DNA of 54,169 bases from Acidobacteriota bacterium. GTDB taxonomy: Bacteria; Acidobacteriota; Terriglobia; Versatilivoradales; Versatilivoraceae. The DNA is taken from positions 1 through 54,169 of the forward strand of contig JAJECY010000048.1 in NCBI GenBank assembly GCA_022821775.1, given 5' to 3'. The position numbers and the translations under genes were made by a program. This document shows, in pieces, positions 19,611 to 27,065 of the stretch. How positions within the stretch are numbered: the first letter of the stretch is position 1; each line of letters starts with the position of its first letter. The notes beneath the pieces were generated by a model. The model had not been told where the DNA came from, did not search any database, and was given only the letters and a program-made list of their open reading frames with translations.

Positions 19611-19831
19611 GGATCATACGAGAGTGAAACAGGGGGTCATCACTAAAGACGAACCACCAATGAACACGAATAGACACGAATACCGAAAAAATCCTGTGCA
19701 TCCTGTGCATCGATGTTGATTATCCGTTTCGTGGCGGTGCGGGCCGTTGACGCAGATCCGTCCCACTTCGTGGCCCGTCGTCGTCCTTCGTGTGTCTTCG
19801 TGGATTACTCTTTTTCTTGTTTCAGGCAAGC
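19611..19831. repeat. Composite intergenic repeat, copy 1
   Basis: It begins GGATCATACGAGAGTGAAAC and ends TTGTTTCAGGCAAGC, so its ends carry short inverted TGAAACA/TGTTTCA sequences. Inside are a GAACACGAATAGACACGAAT unit (19660-19682), a CCTGTGCATCGATG arm (about 19690-19717), and a block of about 100 bases shared with 21740-21845. The right end overlaps the last codons of the rraA-like gene. Similar elements lie at 21535-21889 and 48180-48308. Confidence 0.75.
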
Positions 19832-20584
19832 CTGCGCCTCCTCCCTCAACCCGTCGACATCGGCTCTCATCTTTTTCATGGCGCCGGCGTAGCCTGCCGG
19901 AGTCGCCCCGGGTGAGTTCAGGTAGTCCAGCACATTTTGCTCGGCTTGAATGAAGGGCCGGCAAAAATCCAGCAGGTAGGGAGCAACGCGATTGGGGATT
20001 GAGACCACGCCGTTGCCGTCGGCATGAATCAGGTCTCCGGGATGGACCTGCAGCCCGCCCACGACCACCGGCAGGTGGAAATCGAGAAAGCGGCAGTAGC
20101 CGTGGGAGACCACGATGGAGGAGGCCCAGCAGGGGAATCGCAGCTCACGGACCTGTTCGAAGTCTCGTCCCGCTCCACTGGTGATGATCCCGGTGAATCC
20201 GAAGGTTTGAAAGGCGGTGACCATCACTTCGCCGTAGGTGGCGGCCCGGGGCGTCTCGTCCATGTCCTGAACCACCATGATCCTGGGTGCGGGCAGGGAG
20301 GCGGCGTCCTGGATGAGCTGTCCCATTCCCGTATAGGAATCTCCCTTGTCGGCCGGATAGCCGGAGCGGTAGGTTGCGGTGACGGCGTAGCCGACGACCG
20401 GAGGCAGCTCCGGATAGATGGCCTTCAGTGAGTGGTTGCTGAAGCCCGCGGCTCGGGAGCGCAGGTTGAACAGCTCGATGACGTTGGCGATGGTGGGCGA
20501 ATCGAACTGCGTGAGCGCCTCCAGCTTGCTGCCGCCGAGCGGGGGCGTGCTGCCGGACGTTTGGTCCTGAGCGGATGGGTTCAT
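19805..20584 (-). CDS. RraA family protein (HMG/CHA aldolase-like)
   Basis: 259 aa. The RraA/dimethylmenaquinone-methyltransferase fold is shown by FDSPTIANVIELFNLRS, the glycine-rich VVGYAVTATYR, a GEVMVTAFQTFGFTGIITSGAGRD stretch, a basic FPCW segment and DLIHADGNGVVSIPN near the C terminus. Enzymatic members are divalent-metal class II aldolases cleaving 4-hydroxy-4-methyl-2-oxoglutarate or oxaloacetate; others inhibit RNase E. The substrate cannot be told here. The ATG at 20584 has a strong AAGGAGGAGG site. The last residues (ACLKQEKE) and the stop codon lie inside the composite repeat, so the native C terminus may have been replaced. Confidence 0.87.
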   Translation of the reverse strand: MNPSAQDQTSGSTPPLGGSKLEALTQFDSPTIANVIELFNLRSRAAGFSNHSLKAIYPELPPVVGYAVTATYRSGYPADKGDSYTGMGQLIQDAASLPAPRIMVVQDMDETPRAATYGEVMVTAFQTFGFTGIITSGAGRDFEQVRELRFPCWASSIVVSHGYCRFLDFHLPVVVGGLQVHPGDLIHADGNGVVSIPNRVAPYLLDFCRPFIQAEQNVLDYLNSPGATPAGYAGAMKKMRADVDGLREEAQACLKQEKE

Positions 20585-20638
20585 GGGTGACCTCCTCCTT
20601 CAGTATGGCGTAGCCCCATGGATTGAGCGTTGTCCCAC

Positions 20639-21265
20639 TCAACCGCAGGGGGTCGCCCTGCGCGATGAAATGGCCGAAACCAGGCTGCTTAGACCGGGTT
20701 CGGGCCGCTGAAAAAGCCGAATGCCGGCAATCCCCGCGGCACCCTGCTTGAGACAGTCCAGGTAGTTGTGAAGATCGATCCCTCCCAGGGCGAGAATCGG
20801 CCGGTTGGATTGCCGGACGGCTTCTCCCAGGGCGGACGGTGTTACCGGAGATCCGTACCGTCGCTTGGAAGGGGTCTCGAACACGGGGCCGAAAACCAGG
20901 TAGTCGGCTCCCCGGCGGAGTGCCTCGTCCACCTCCAACCTGTTGTGGGTGGAGACTCCGATCAGAAATCCCCTTTTTGAAACCCGGGTCCGAACGGCAT
21001 CGGCCGGCAGGGAGGCCTGGGCCAGGTGGACCCCGTGCAGGTCGGCCGCCAGCGCAATGTCCAAGCGGTCATTGATCAGGATCCTGGTGTTGCGACCTCG
21101 AGCCATGGCTCGGGCTTGCAGGGCGAGCCCGTACAGTTCCCGAGCCGGCAGGTCCTTTTCCCGAATCTGAAGAAAATCGACTCCCGCGCGGATGACCCGA
21201 CGGATCTGCTGGAGGAGGGGGACCTCCGAGGCCTTGCGGTCCGTGATGCAGTAGGTCCATGCCAT
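20639..21265 (-). CDS. thiE: Thiamine phosphate synthase ThiE (TenI-like possible)
   Basis: 208 aa TIM barrel. ThiE joins HMP diphosphate and thiazole phosphate. Seen: YCITDRK at the N terminus, FLQIREKDLPARELYGLA (phosphate/pyrophosphate site), ILINDRLDIALAADLHGVHLAQASLP, IGVSTHNRLEVDEAL, DYLVFGPVFETPSK and ILALGGID. The full catalytic pattern favours ThiE over TenI. It starts right after the stop of the small membrane protein gene and ends 54 bases before the rraA-like gene, forming a three-gene unit. Other thi genes and a TPP riboswitch were not seen here. Confidence 0.88.
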   Translation of the reverse strand: MAWTYCITDRKASEVPLLQQIRRVIRAGVDFLQIREKDLPARELYGLALQARAMARGRNTRILINDRLDIALAADLHGVHLAQASLPADAVRTRVSKRGFLIGVSTHNRLEVDEALRRGADYLVFGPVFETPSKRRYGSPVTPSALGEAVRQSNRPILALGGIDLHNYLDCLKQGAAGIAGIRLFQRPEPGLSSLVSAISSRRATPCG

Positions 21266-21517
21266 CTATTTGGCGTTGAGTTGGGCCAGGGTCGCCTTGA
21301 AGTGAATGGCTTCCCAGAGGCCGATGCCGATGTCGACAATTCCCAAACCGGACACGGCCCCCCGAAAGTAGTTGCTGAGCACCACCTGCTTCATCGGGGT
21401 GAGGTAGTGGAGGAAGAGATTGCGCTCCCAATAGGGTGTCCAGGGGAAGATCACAAGGAAGAGGCCGAGCTCGAAGCAAAAGAATATAAAGACGATAACC
21501 AGGATCTTGTTAGCCAT
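21266..21517 (-). CDS. Small membrane protein of unknown function
   Basis: 83 aa. One hydrophobic helix at residues 5-24 (ILVIVFIFFCFELGLFLVIF) is followed by an aromatic motif PWTPYWERN and a second weakly hydrophobic stretch (about 52-68, GAVSGLGIVDIGIGLWEAIHF). I do not recognise a named family, though the pattern looks conserved rather than random. The stop codon touches the thiE ATG, so expression is coupled to thiE. Upstream is a composite repeat, so a promoter could lie in or before it. Confidence 0.7.
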   Translation of the reverse strand: MANKILVIVFIFFCFELGLFLVIFPWTPYWERNLFLHYLTPMKQVVLSNYFRGAVSGLGIVDIGIGLWEAIHFKATLAQLNAK

Positions 21518-21534
21518 TCACCGCCCCGCGGTGC

Positions 21535-21889
21535 GGATCATTCGAGAGTGAAACAAGAGAAGTTCGTGGTCTGTCGGGAACAAGATTATTGAACATCGAT
21601 GCACAGGATGCACAGGATTAACAGGACGAGAGCTTTCTGCATCAGAAGCCGGCTCCGGTGATGAACCGGTCCGGGATTGCGGATGCCCGGGATTACAGGA
21701 CACCGGACTCCCAAGACCCTATCCTGTGTATCCTGTCCATCCTGTGCATCGATGTTAATAATCCTTTGCGGCAGTGCGCGCCGTTGAAGCAGATCCGTCT
21801 CGCTTCGTGGGCCTTCGTCGTTCTTCGTGTGTCTTCGTGGATTTCATTTTTCGGCCTTTGTGGTTCACCCGGGTTTGTTTCAAATAAGC
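21535..21889. repeat. Composite intergenic repeat, copy 2
   Basis: It begins GGATCATTCGAGAGTGAAAC and ends GTTTCAAATAAGC. It contains a full CACAGGAT dyad at 21592-21756, matching 8237-8392, and a distal block ending CTTCGTGTGTCTTCGTGG that matches copy 1. Its right part overlaps the 3' end of rnhB: the rnhB stop codon is at 21755-21757, inside the dyad's right arm. Confidence 0.75.
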
Positions 21890-22744
21890 TCCTTCTTCCG
21901 GGTCAACAGAGTCAACTCCGGAGCCGGGACCCGTCGACTCCAGGCCGCAGACACCCCGAAAGCTGGCGCGGTGGAGGGGAGTCGGTCCCATCCGCTTCAG
22001 GGCCTCCCGATGTTTCAGGGTGCCGTATCCCATGTTGTTTCTCAGGTCGTAACCCGGGTAGCGAGCGTCCAGGTTCACGATCAAGCGGTCCCTGGCGACC
22101 TTGGCCAGGATCGAGGCGGCCGCGATGGAGAGGGAGCGCCGGTCTCCGCCCACAATGGACTGCTGGGGCAAGGGAATCGGCACGACCATATCGCCGTCAC
22201 ACAGCAGAAAGTCCGGACTTGTTTCCAGCTTTTCGACAGCCAGGAGCATGGCCCTGCGGGTTGCTTGCAGGATGTTGATCCGATCGATGGTGGATGAATC
22301 CACGAAGGCGACGGCGGAAGCTGCAGCCGTCTTTCGGATTTCATCGGCCAGTTGCAACCGCCGGCTGGGAGTCAGTGTCTTGGAGTCGTTGATTCCAGGG
22401 GGGATGTGTTGGGGGTCCATGATCACGGCGGCTGCGCAAACGGGGCCGAACAGGGCTCCGCGACCCACCTCGTCCAACCCGGCGATCCTGCGGAAGCCGC
22501 GGCCATGGGCGTGGACTTCGTAATTTAGATTGCAGTGGGCTGTGCGGGCCAGGCGGGTGGGGCGGGTGGACGCAGGCGGCAGGAGTGCCTCGCAGAAAAG
22601 ACCTGGATTGTCCGCAGGCTCCGGGAAAATCTCCCGAACTCCCCGCCGGCGGAAGCGCTCCGGTTCAATAGTCTCTGAGTTCCTTGATCTTGGCTGCTTT
22701 TCCCCGGCGGCTGCGGAGGTAGTAGAGTTTGGCTCTCCGCACAC
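21755..22744 (-). CDS. rnhB: Ribonuclease HII, with uncertain start and repeat-derived C-terminal tail
   Basis: The core is clear: [19 protein letters not shown] (catalytic Asp and Glu), [15 protein letters not shown], and [16 protein letters not shown]. It removes ribonucleotides and RNA from RNA-DNA hybrids. The only canonical upstream start is a GTG at 22744, inside rplS, giving 329 aa with about 75 extra N-terminal residues. A CTG at 22552 would match the usual family start but is non-standard. After [12 protein letters not shown] the frame runs about 60 residues further, the last part through composite repeat copy 2, giving a basic tail. The rpsP-to-rplS operon order supports the assignment. 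Confidence 0.85.
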   Translation of the reverse strand: MCGEPNSTTSAAAGEKQPRSRNSETIEPERFRRRGVREIFPEPADNPGLFCEALLPPASTRPTRLARTAHCNLNYEVHAHGRGFRRIAGLDEVGRGALFGPVCAAAVIMDPQHIPPGINDSKTLTPSRRLQLADEIRKTAAASAVAFVDSSTIDRINILQATRRAMLLAVEKLETSPDFLLCDGDMVVPIPLPQQSIVGGDRRSLSIAAASILAKVARDRLIVNLDARYPGYDLRNNMGYGTLKHREALKRMGPTPLHRASFRGVCGLESTGPGSGVDSVDPEEGAYLKQTRVNHKGRKMKSTKTHEERRRPTKRDGSASTARTAAKDY

Positions 22745-23012
22745 GACCCTTTCGCACCCGCTCGATTTTATCGATGATGGGAGAGTGCAAGGGAAAGATT
22801 CGTTCCACTCCCTGCCCGAAGGAAGTCTTTCTGACGGTGAAGGAAGAACGGAGGTCGCCCTCCTTCCTGGCTATCACGGCTCCTTCGAACACCTGCACCC
22901 GTTCTTTTTCGCCTTCCCTGATCTTCACGTGCACCCGGACCGTGTCTCCCACCCGGAATTCGGGGTGGTCGGTGCGCAACCGGCTCTGTTCCAACTCGCT
23001 CAAGGAATGCAT
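22665..23012 (-). CDS. rplS: 50S ribosomal protein L19
   Basis: 115 aa, full length. L19 sits at the 30S-50S interface. Seen: [60 protein letters not shown] and the basic [22 protein letters not shown] at the C terminus. It follows trmD by 21 bases, in the usual order. Confidence 0.97.
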   Translation of the reverse strand: MHSLSELEQSRLRTDHPEFRVGDTVRVHVKIREGEKERVQVFEGAVIARKEGDLRSSFTVRKTSFGQGVERIFPLHSPIIDKIERVRKGRVRRAKLYYLRSRRGKAAKIKELRDY

Positions 23013-23033
23013 CAGGCTATCGGGGGAAACGGT

Positions 23034-23828
23034 TTACCCCTCGAACTCCGTTTCCAGCAAGCGTTTATCCTCTTCCGACAAACAGCCGTATTCTAGTAGA
23101 TCGGGGCGGTTTCTCAAAGTCTTTTCTAGAGCCTTCCTTCGCCTCCAGAGTTTGATCTTCCGGTGATCTCCGGACAGCAACAGAGGGGGGACGTCAAGGC
23201 CCCGGAAGCTTTCCGGCCGGGTGTATTGAGGATGGTCCAGGATTGCGGGTTCCTGGATGCGCTTGCCCGGTTGGGTGGCCGCCGCGGGGCGGGAAAAGGA
23301 CTCGTTGAGGGTGCTGCGATGGTTGTGGAGCACGCCCGGAACCATTCTCACGATGCAGTCCACCAGCACGCAGGCGGCCAGTTCCCCGCCGCTCAGCACA
23401 TAGTCTCCAATCGAGACTTCATCCGTGGCCAAGTGGTCGGTGACCCGTTCGTCCACGCCTTCGTAGCGGCCGCAAATCAGGATGAGGCGCCTGCAGTCCG
23501 CCAGTTCCCGGACAGTTTCCTGGGTTAGCCTGCGGCCCTGGGCCGAGAGCAGGATGGTCCTGCAGGCCGGGAAGGAGCTGTCTTGAGAAGCGATGCTGCT
23601 GACGGCCCGGAAAAGAGGCTCCGGCTTGAGGACCATGCCTTCTCCTCCTCCGAAGGGCCGGTCGTCGACCGTCCGGTGGCGGTCGCCGGCGTGGTCCCGG
23701 AGATTGTGAATCGCGACCGAAACCAGGTTTTTCTTGAGCGCCTGCCTCACCATGCCGAAATCGAGCGGGCCCCTGAAAAACTCTGGAAAGATGGTGACGA
23801 TATCGAATCGAAGGGAGGTTGCGGACAC
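23034..23828 (-). CDS. trmD: tRNA (guanine-37-N1)-methyltransferase TrmD
   Basis: 264 aa. It methylates G37 next to the anticodon and prevents frameshifting. The SPOUT trefoil-knot SAM site is visible: LILICGRYEGVDERV, SIGDYVLSGGELA and the following VPGVL. The N terminus RFDIVTIFPEFF and the loop DDRPFGGGEGMVLKPEPL are family-typical. The start is GTG at 23828. It lies 25 bases after rimM and 21 bases before rplS. Confidence 0.97.
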   Translation of the reverse strand: MSATSLRFDIVTIFPEFFRGPLDFGMVRQALKKNLVSVAIHNLRDHAGDRHRTVDDRPFGGGEGMVLKPEPLFRAVSSIASQDSSFPACRTILLSAQGRRLTQETVRELADCRRLILICGRYEGVDERVTDHLATDEVSIGDYVLSGGELAACVLVDCIVRMVPGVLHNHRSTLNESFSRPAAATQPGKRIQEPAILDHPQYTRPESFRGLDVPPLLLSGDHRKIKLWRRRKALEKTLRNRPDLLEYGCLSEEDKRLLETEFEG

Positions 23829-23853
23829 CGGTTGCAGAATCCTTCAGGCGTTC

Positions 23854-24375
23854 TCAGGGGAGATCCTCGAGTCCTGGCGGGAGTTCGCAGATCAGTTCCT
23901 TCCTGGACAGGTCCACGCTACGGACGATGTCCTCGGCAAAGGGAACCAACAGCTCCTTTTGGTCCCGCCTCAGGTTGAGCAGGAAATTGCCTCCGGCTTC
24001 GAGCACCTCGGTGACCTGGCCGAGAATGTGGCCCCGGCTGTCTCTGGCAACGCAGTCTATCAGGTCGAATTGATAGTAGGTCCCATGGGGCAGATCCAGG
24101 AGGTTTTCGCGGTCGATTCTCACTTCGTGGCCGCGCAGCCCTTCGGCAGCCCCGATATCGTCGATGCCGGAAAATTTCAGGATGATGCGCTGCTTGTGGA
24201 ACCGGAATGCTTCCAGATCGAGGGGGAATGGGCTGAGGTCGTTCTTCTGCAGGTAGACTATCTCGAGATGGCGGAATCTCTCGGGGAAATCGGTGAGCAG
24301 CTCGGCGGCCACCTCACCCTTGTTGCCTTGGGGCTTGATCACCTTGGCAACACTTACGAGCTCGTTGCGCGACAA
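23854..24375 (-). CDS. rimM: Ribosome maturation factor RimM
   Basis: 173 aa. It assists maturation of the 30S head and binds S19. The N-terminal RimM barrel has VAKVIKPQGNKGEVAAELLTDFPERF. The PRC-barrel-like C-terminal half contains YYQFDLIDCVARDSRGHILGQVTEVLEAGGNFLL and the ending LLVPFAEDIV. The start appears to be TTG at 24375, six bases after the KH gene stop. Order and spacing match the conserved rpsP-rimM-trmD-rplS operon. Confidence 0.95.
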   Translation of the reverse strand: MSRNELVSVAKVIKPQGNKGEVAAELLTDFPERFRHLEIVYLQKNDLSPFPLDLEAFRFHKQRIILKFSGIDDIGAAEGLRGHEVRIDRENLLDLPHGTYYQFDLIDCVARDSRGHILGQVTEVLEAGGNFLLNLRRDQKELLVPFAEDIVRSVDLSRKELICELPPGLEDLP

Positions 24376-24381
24376 GTGGTT

Positions 24382-24612
24382 CTACTCCAGGATCTCGAGG
24401 GTGAACCGTTTCTTGAGCTTCATGCCTGCCGCTCCCAGGATGGTACGGATCGACCGGGCCGTTCTCCCCTGCTTGCCGATTACCTTTCCGAGATCGCTGG
24501 GAGCGACCCTCAACTCGAGAACGGTGGTCTGCTCACCCTCGATCGGTTTCACCACGACCTGGTCCGGATGATCCACCAACGCCTTCGCTATCTCTTCGAT
24601 CAGCTCCTTCAT
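24382..24612 (-). CDS. khpA: KH-domain RNA-binding protein KhpA
   Basis: 76 aa, full length. It is a single KH domain with the GxxG-type loop [17 protein letters not shown], and an N terminus [18 protein letters not shown] typical of KhpA, which in Gram-positives works with KhpB/EloR on RNA. AAGGAGG precedes the ATG at 24612. It sits between rpsP and rimM, as in many genomes. Confidence 0.94.
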   Translation of the reverse strand: MKELIEEIAKALVDHPDQVVVKPIEGEQTTVLELRVAPSDLGKVIGKQGRTARSIRTILGAAGMKLKKRFTLEILE

Positions 24613-24682
24613 GGCTACCTCCTTGGTGCATCCTGGTCGACTCGTAGAACCACCACTACAGGTAAAAGGGAGATGCCGTGGA

Positions 24683-24916
24683 TTACCCGATCTTGCCGAG
24701 GAAGCTCTTGACGGTATCGGTAGGCTGCGCTCCCCTGGCTACCCAGAAGTCATATTTCTCCTTGTCCAGATGAATGGAAGCTGGATCGGTCTTGGGATTG
24801 TAATGCCCGAGTTGGTCGATATACCTGCCGTCGCGCCGTTTGGACTTCTCCAGGACGACAATCCGGAAGGAAGGATGTTTCTTCTTTCCGGTACGGGCCA
24901 GTCTTATGGTCAACAA
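24683..24916 (-). CDS. rpsP: 30S ribosomal protein S16
   Basis: 77 aa. S16 pattern: [33 protein letters not shown] and [19 protein letters not shown]. The start is TTG at 24916 (followed by a second TTG), with AAGGAGG about nine bases upstream. It is the first ribosomal gene of the operon and lies 24 bases after a DUF948-like gene, so transcription may begin further upstream. Confidence 0.96.
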   Translation of the reverse strand: MLTIRLARTGKKKHPSFRIVVLEKSKRRDGRYIDQLGHYNPKTDPASIHLDKEKYDFWVARGAQPTDTVKSFLGKIG

Positions 24917-24940
24917 TGCGTCTTCCTCCTTGGAACAACT

Positions 24941-25477
24941 TCAGATGAACATTTCCTCATCCTGGTGGACTTCATTCACCGGGTTGCGCTTGCGGCCGAA
25001 CAGGGCGTTGAGCCCGCTCGACAACCCTCGAATCAATGCCGACAGCTCCCCGATGGGGGTCAGGATGCTTTCCTGGACAACCTGCGAGGTGGCTTCCATT
25101 TTCTTGATGGCGTGGGTGACCACTTCGTCGGCCTTGGAAATCTGCAGGCGGGCCCGATTGGTGGTCTCCTCGATTACCGAATTGACGTCGCGGATCTGGC
25201 TCCGCACCGATTCCGTGACTCCCGTCAGGTTTTCGGTGGCAGCCCGGACGCTTCGCACAATGTCCTTGGCCTCTCCGAGAACCTCGCGAAGCTCCTTGAT
25301 GGCCGGTGTTCCCTGTTGTTCCACCACGGCGCGCATGCGATCGAGGTTTCCCCCCATCTTGCGTACCGCGGCCAGGAGCACGACCATGGTTCCCAACTGG
25401 AGGCAGACGAAGACCACCACCAGGATCAGCAGCACACCGACCAGGTTTTCCAGGTTTCCGCCGACTAGATTCTCCAC
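24941..25477 (-). CDS. DUF948-like membrane-anchored coiled-coil protein
   Basis: 178 aa. An N-terminal transmembrane helix (about residues 10-36, ENLVGVLLILVVVFVCLQLG) is followed by about 130 residues of heptad-rich helix, including VRAATENLTGVTESVRSQIRDVNSV. The layout resembles DUF948/YtxG-like proteins, which often neighbour YtxH genes, as here. Function is unknown; general stress or envelope roles are proposed for relatives. It starts with GTG at 25477 and is close enough to rpsP for co-transcription. Confidence 0.72.
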   Translation of the reverse strand: MENLVGGNLENLVGVLLILVVVFVCLQLGTMVVLLAAVRKMGGNLDRMRAVVEQQGTPAIKELREVLGEAKDIVRSVRAATENLTGVTESVRSQIRDVNSVIEETTNRARLQISKADEVVTHAIKKMEATSQVVQESILTPIGELSALIRGLSSGLNALFGRKRNPVNEVHQDEEMFI

Positions 25478-25566
25478 GGTGTTTCTCCGGGTTTTGACGA
25501 TGCGGCCCGCCGGACGGGTCCGAATATCGATTTCACCGCCCCTGTCCCTGGCGGTCCGACCCTCCT

Positions 25567-25887
25567 CTAGGACTCTGCCTCGGCCTTGCCTTTCTCTTCC
25601 TGATAGGCCTGCTTGCCGGCCGCGATGGCTGCCGAAATCTGGTCTCGTTGGGTGCTGACGGCTTCCTTGCCTTTTTCAAGGCCCTTGTCAAGATAATCGG
25701 ACACCTTCTCGGAAGTGACGCGGGTTGCCGAGGCGACCCGTTCCCGGCTGTCGGTCGTCCGCTGAGCGATGAAATCCCGGGTTTCCCGGCCGGTGCGGGG
25801 CGCAAACAGCAGAGCCACGATAGCCCCGATGCCGCCGCCAACCAGGAAGTAAGCCAGTTTTGAACCGCGGTCTGTGCCTTCTCCCAT
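25567..25887 (-). CDS. YtxH domain-containing protein
   Basis: 106 aa. The YtxH signature is at the N terminus: KLAYFLVGGGIGAIVALLFAPRTGRETRDFI, a glycine-rich membrane helix followed by APRTGRETR. A charged helical tail follows (VSDYLDKGLEKGKEAV). The family is linked to general stress in Bacillus, with no biochemical role known. AGGAGGAGG precedes the ATG. It lies 89 bases upstream of the DUF948-like gene, in the same orientation. Confidence 0.88.
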   Translation of the reverse strand: MGEGTDRGSKLAYFLVGGGIGAIVALLFAPRTGRETRDFIAQRTTDSRERVASATRVTSEKVSDYLDKGLEKGKEAVSTQRDQISAAIAAGKQAYQEEKGKAEAES

Positions 25888-25976
25888 TACTGTGTTACCT
25901 CCTCCTGTGGGATCCTGCTGAGAGGTGCTTCCGAATAGCTTGAGTTTAACACAATCCCCTGGGCCGTGGCCGACAT

Positions 25977-26008
25977 TGTGCGGGCGGGACGCCCGCGCTC
26001 CCGGCAGG
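25977..26008. repeat. GC-rich palindromic repeat (GCGGGCGGGACGCCCGC type)
   Basis: The core GCGGGCGGGACGCCCGCGCT is palindromic in part (GCGGGCG with CGCCCGC). It recurs at 30375-30400, in reverse at 49821-49846, and at 50007-50032. It lies between the VWA gene and the YtxH gene and resembles a REP-type element. Confidence 0.75.
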
Positions 26009-26031
26009 GCGTCCTACACACCATAAACCGG

Positions 26032-27030
26032 TCACGGCTGGTCTTCGGAGGGAAAGAAAAGCCTGGCCGGATGGCTCAACCGCATGGTGGGGGATAGGGT
26101 GGCGCCAAGCTTGGCCTCGATCTCGAAAAGGCCGCTCGGCCTCGGAGGGACTTCGAATTCAACGGCATAGAAACTGTCCGCCCATTCAAAGGCTTCCTGC
26201 AGGGTGCGGGGAATATCCCCGGTTGACTTGGAAAGGAACAGCCGGCCCCCTGCGGCGCCGGTTACCTGCACCAGGCCGTTCTGGTAAGTGCGGTTCAGCG
26301 AGTCTCTCCCGGGAGCCACGTGGACGACCAGCAGGGGCACGGGGAAACGCACCATGGCTGTCGAGAGGCGCGAGATTTCTTCCTGCAGCGCCCGGCCCTG
26401 GAAGCGGCGGCTGAGGTCCCTGCTGTCGCTGCGGTTGATCGTCGGGTTGCTGTATTCGGTTCGGTAGTTGGCCACGTCGCTGTCGGTGACCAGAATGACC
26501 GCCACCCGGACACTGCTCTTGCGCATCAGGGAAGAGGAAAAGTCGGCCAGTGCCTGGACGGATTCGAGAAGGCCGGCCTTTCCGAATTGACGACTCTGCT
26601 GGATTTTCTTCAACAGGAGCCGTTTGTCCTTGGTCGGATCCTGGATCACCGAGAGGGTTTCCTGAACTTCGATAATCCCCACCCAGTACTCCGGTCCCAA
26701 CTTGCCGACCTTTTCGGCCAGTGCCTGTTTGGCGGCGTTGATGGGAGCTTGGTCTTCGACCAGGTCGAAGGCCAGAAAAAGGAAGGTGGGAGTGCCCGGT
26801 TGCTCCTGCCGGGTAATTCGCAAGGGCTCCGGTCCGGCGAAGATGGAGAGGTCCTCGCGCCCGATTCGGGGCTGAACCGGCACTCCGTCCCTCAATACCC
26901 AGAAGGGAACACAGAAGCGAATGCCGCCGGCAGCAGCAGTTTTTTCGGCAGGCAGCCCGGAGGGAGACAGCAACAGCCACAGCCCCAGGACCGCCGGCCA
27001 TTTGACCGATGGAATACCGCCGGAAACCAC
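26032..27030 (-). CDS. Secreted VWFA-related domain protein
   Basis: 332 aa. A signal peptide is likely (residues 1-28, KWPAVLGLWLLLSPSGLPA). The body follows the acidobacterial VWFA-related pattern: FWVLRDGVPVQPRIGREDLSIFAGPEPLRI, TFLFLAFDLVEDQAPINAAKQAL in place of the usual DxSxS, SSVRVAVILVTDSD, and GRLFLSKSTGDIPRTLQEAFE. The canonical MIDAS DxSxS motif is replaced, so metal-dependent ligand binding is doubtful. The GTG start at 27030 has AGGAGG four bases upstream. It lies 35 bases after the Oar-like gene, apparently in one transcript. Confidence 0.78.
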   Translation of the reverse strand: MVSGGIPSVKWPAVLGLWLLLSPSGLPAEKTAAAGGIRFCVPFWVLRDGVPVQPRIGREDLSIFAGPEPLRITRQEQPGTPTFLFLAFDLVEDQAPINAAKQALAEKVGKLGPEYWVGIIEVQETLSVIQDPTKDKRLLLKKIQQSRQFGKAGLLESVQALADFSSSLMRKSSVRVAVILVTDSDVANYRTEYSNPTINRSDSRDLSRRFQGRALQEEISRLSTAMVRFPVPLLVVHVAPGRDSLNRTYQNGLVQVTGAAGGRLFLSKSTGDIPRTLQEAFEWADSFYAVEFEVPPRPSGLFEIEAKLGATLSPTMRLSHPARLFFPSEDQP

Positions 27031-27065
27031 CAGTCCTCCTCAATTGAATGGGTGAGAAATGCGGG

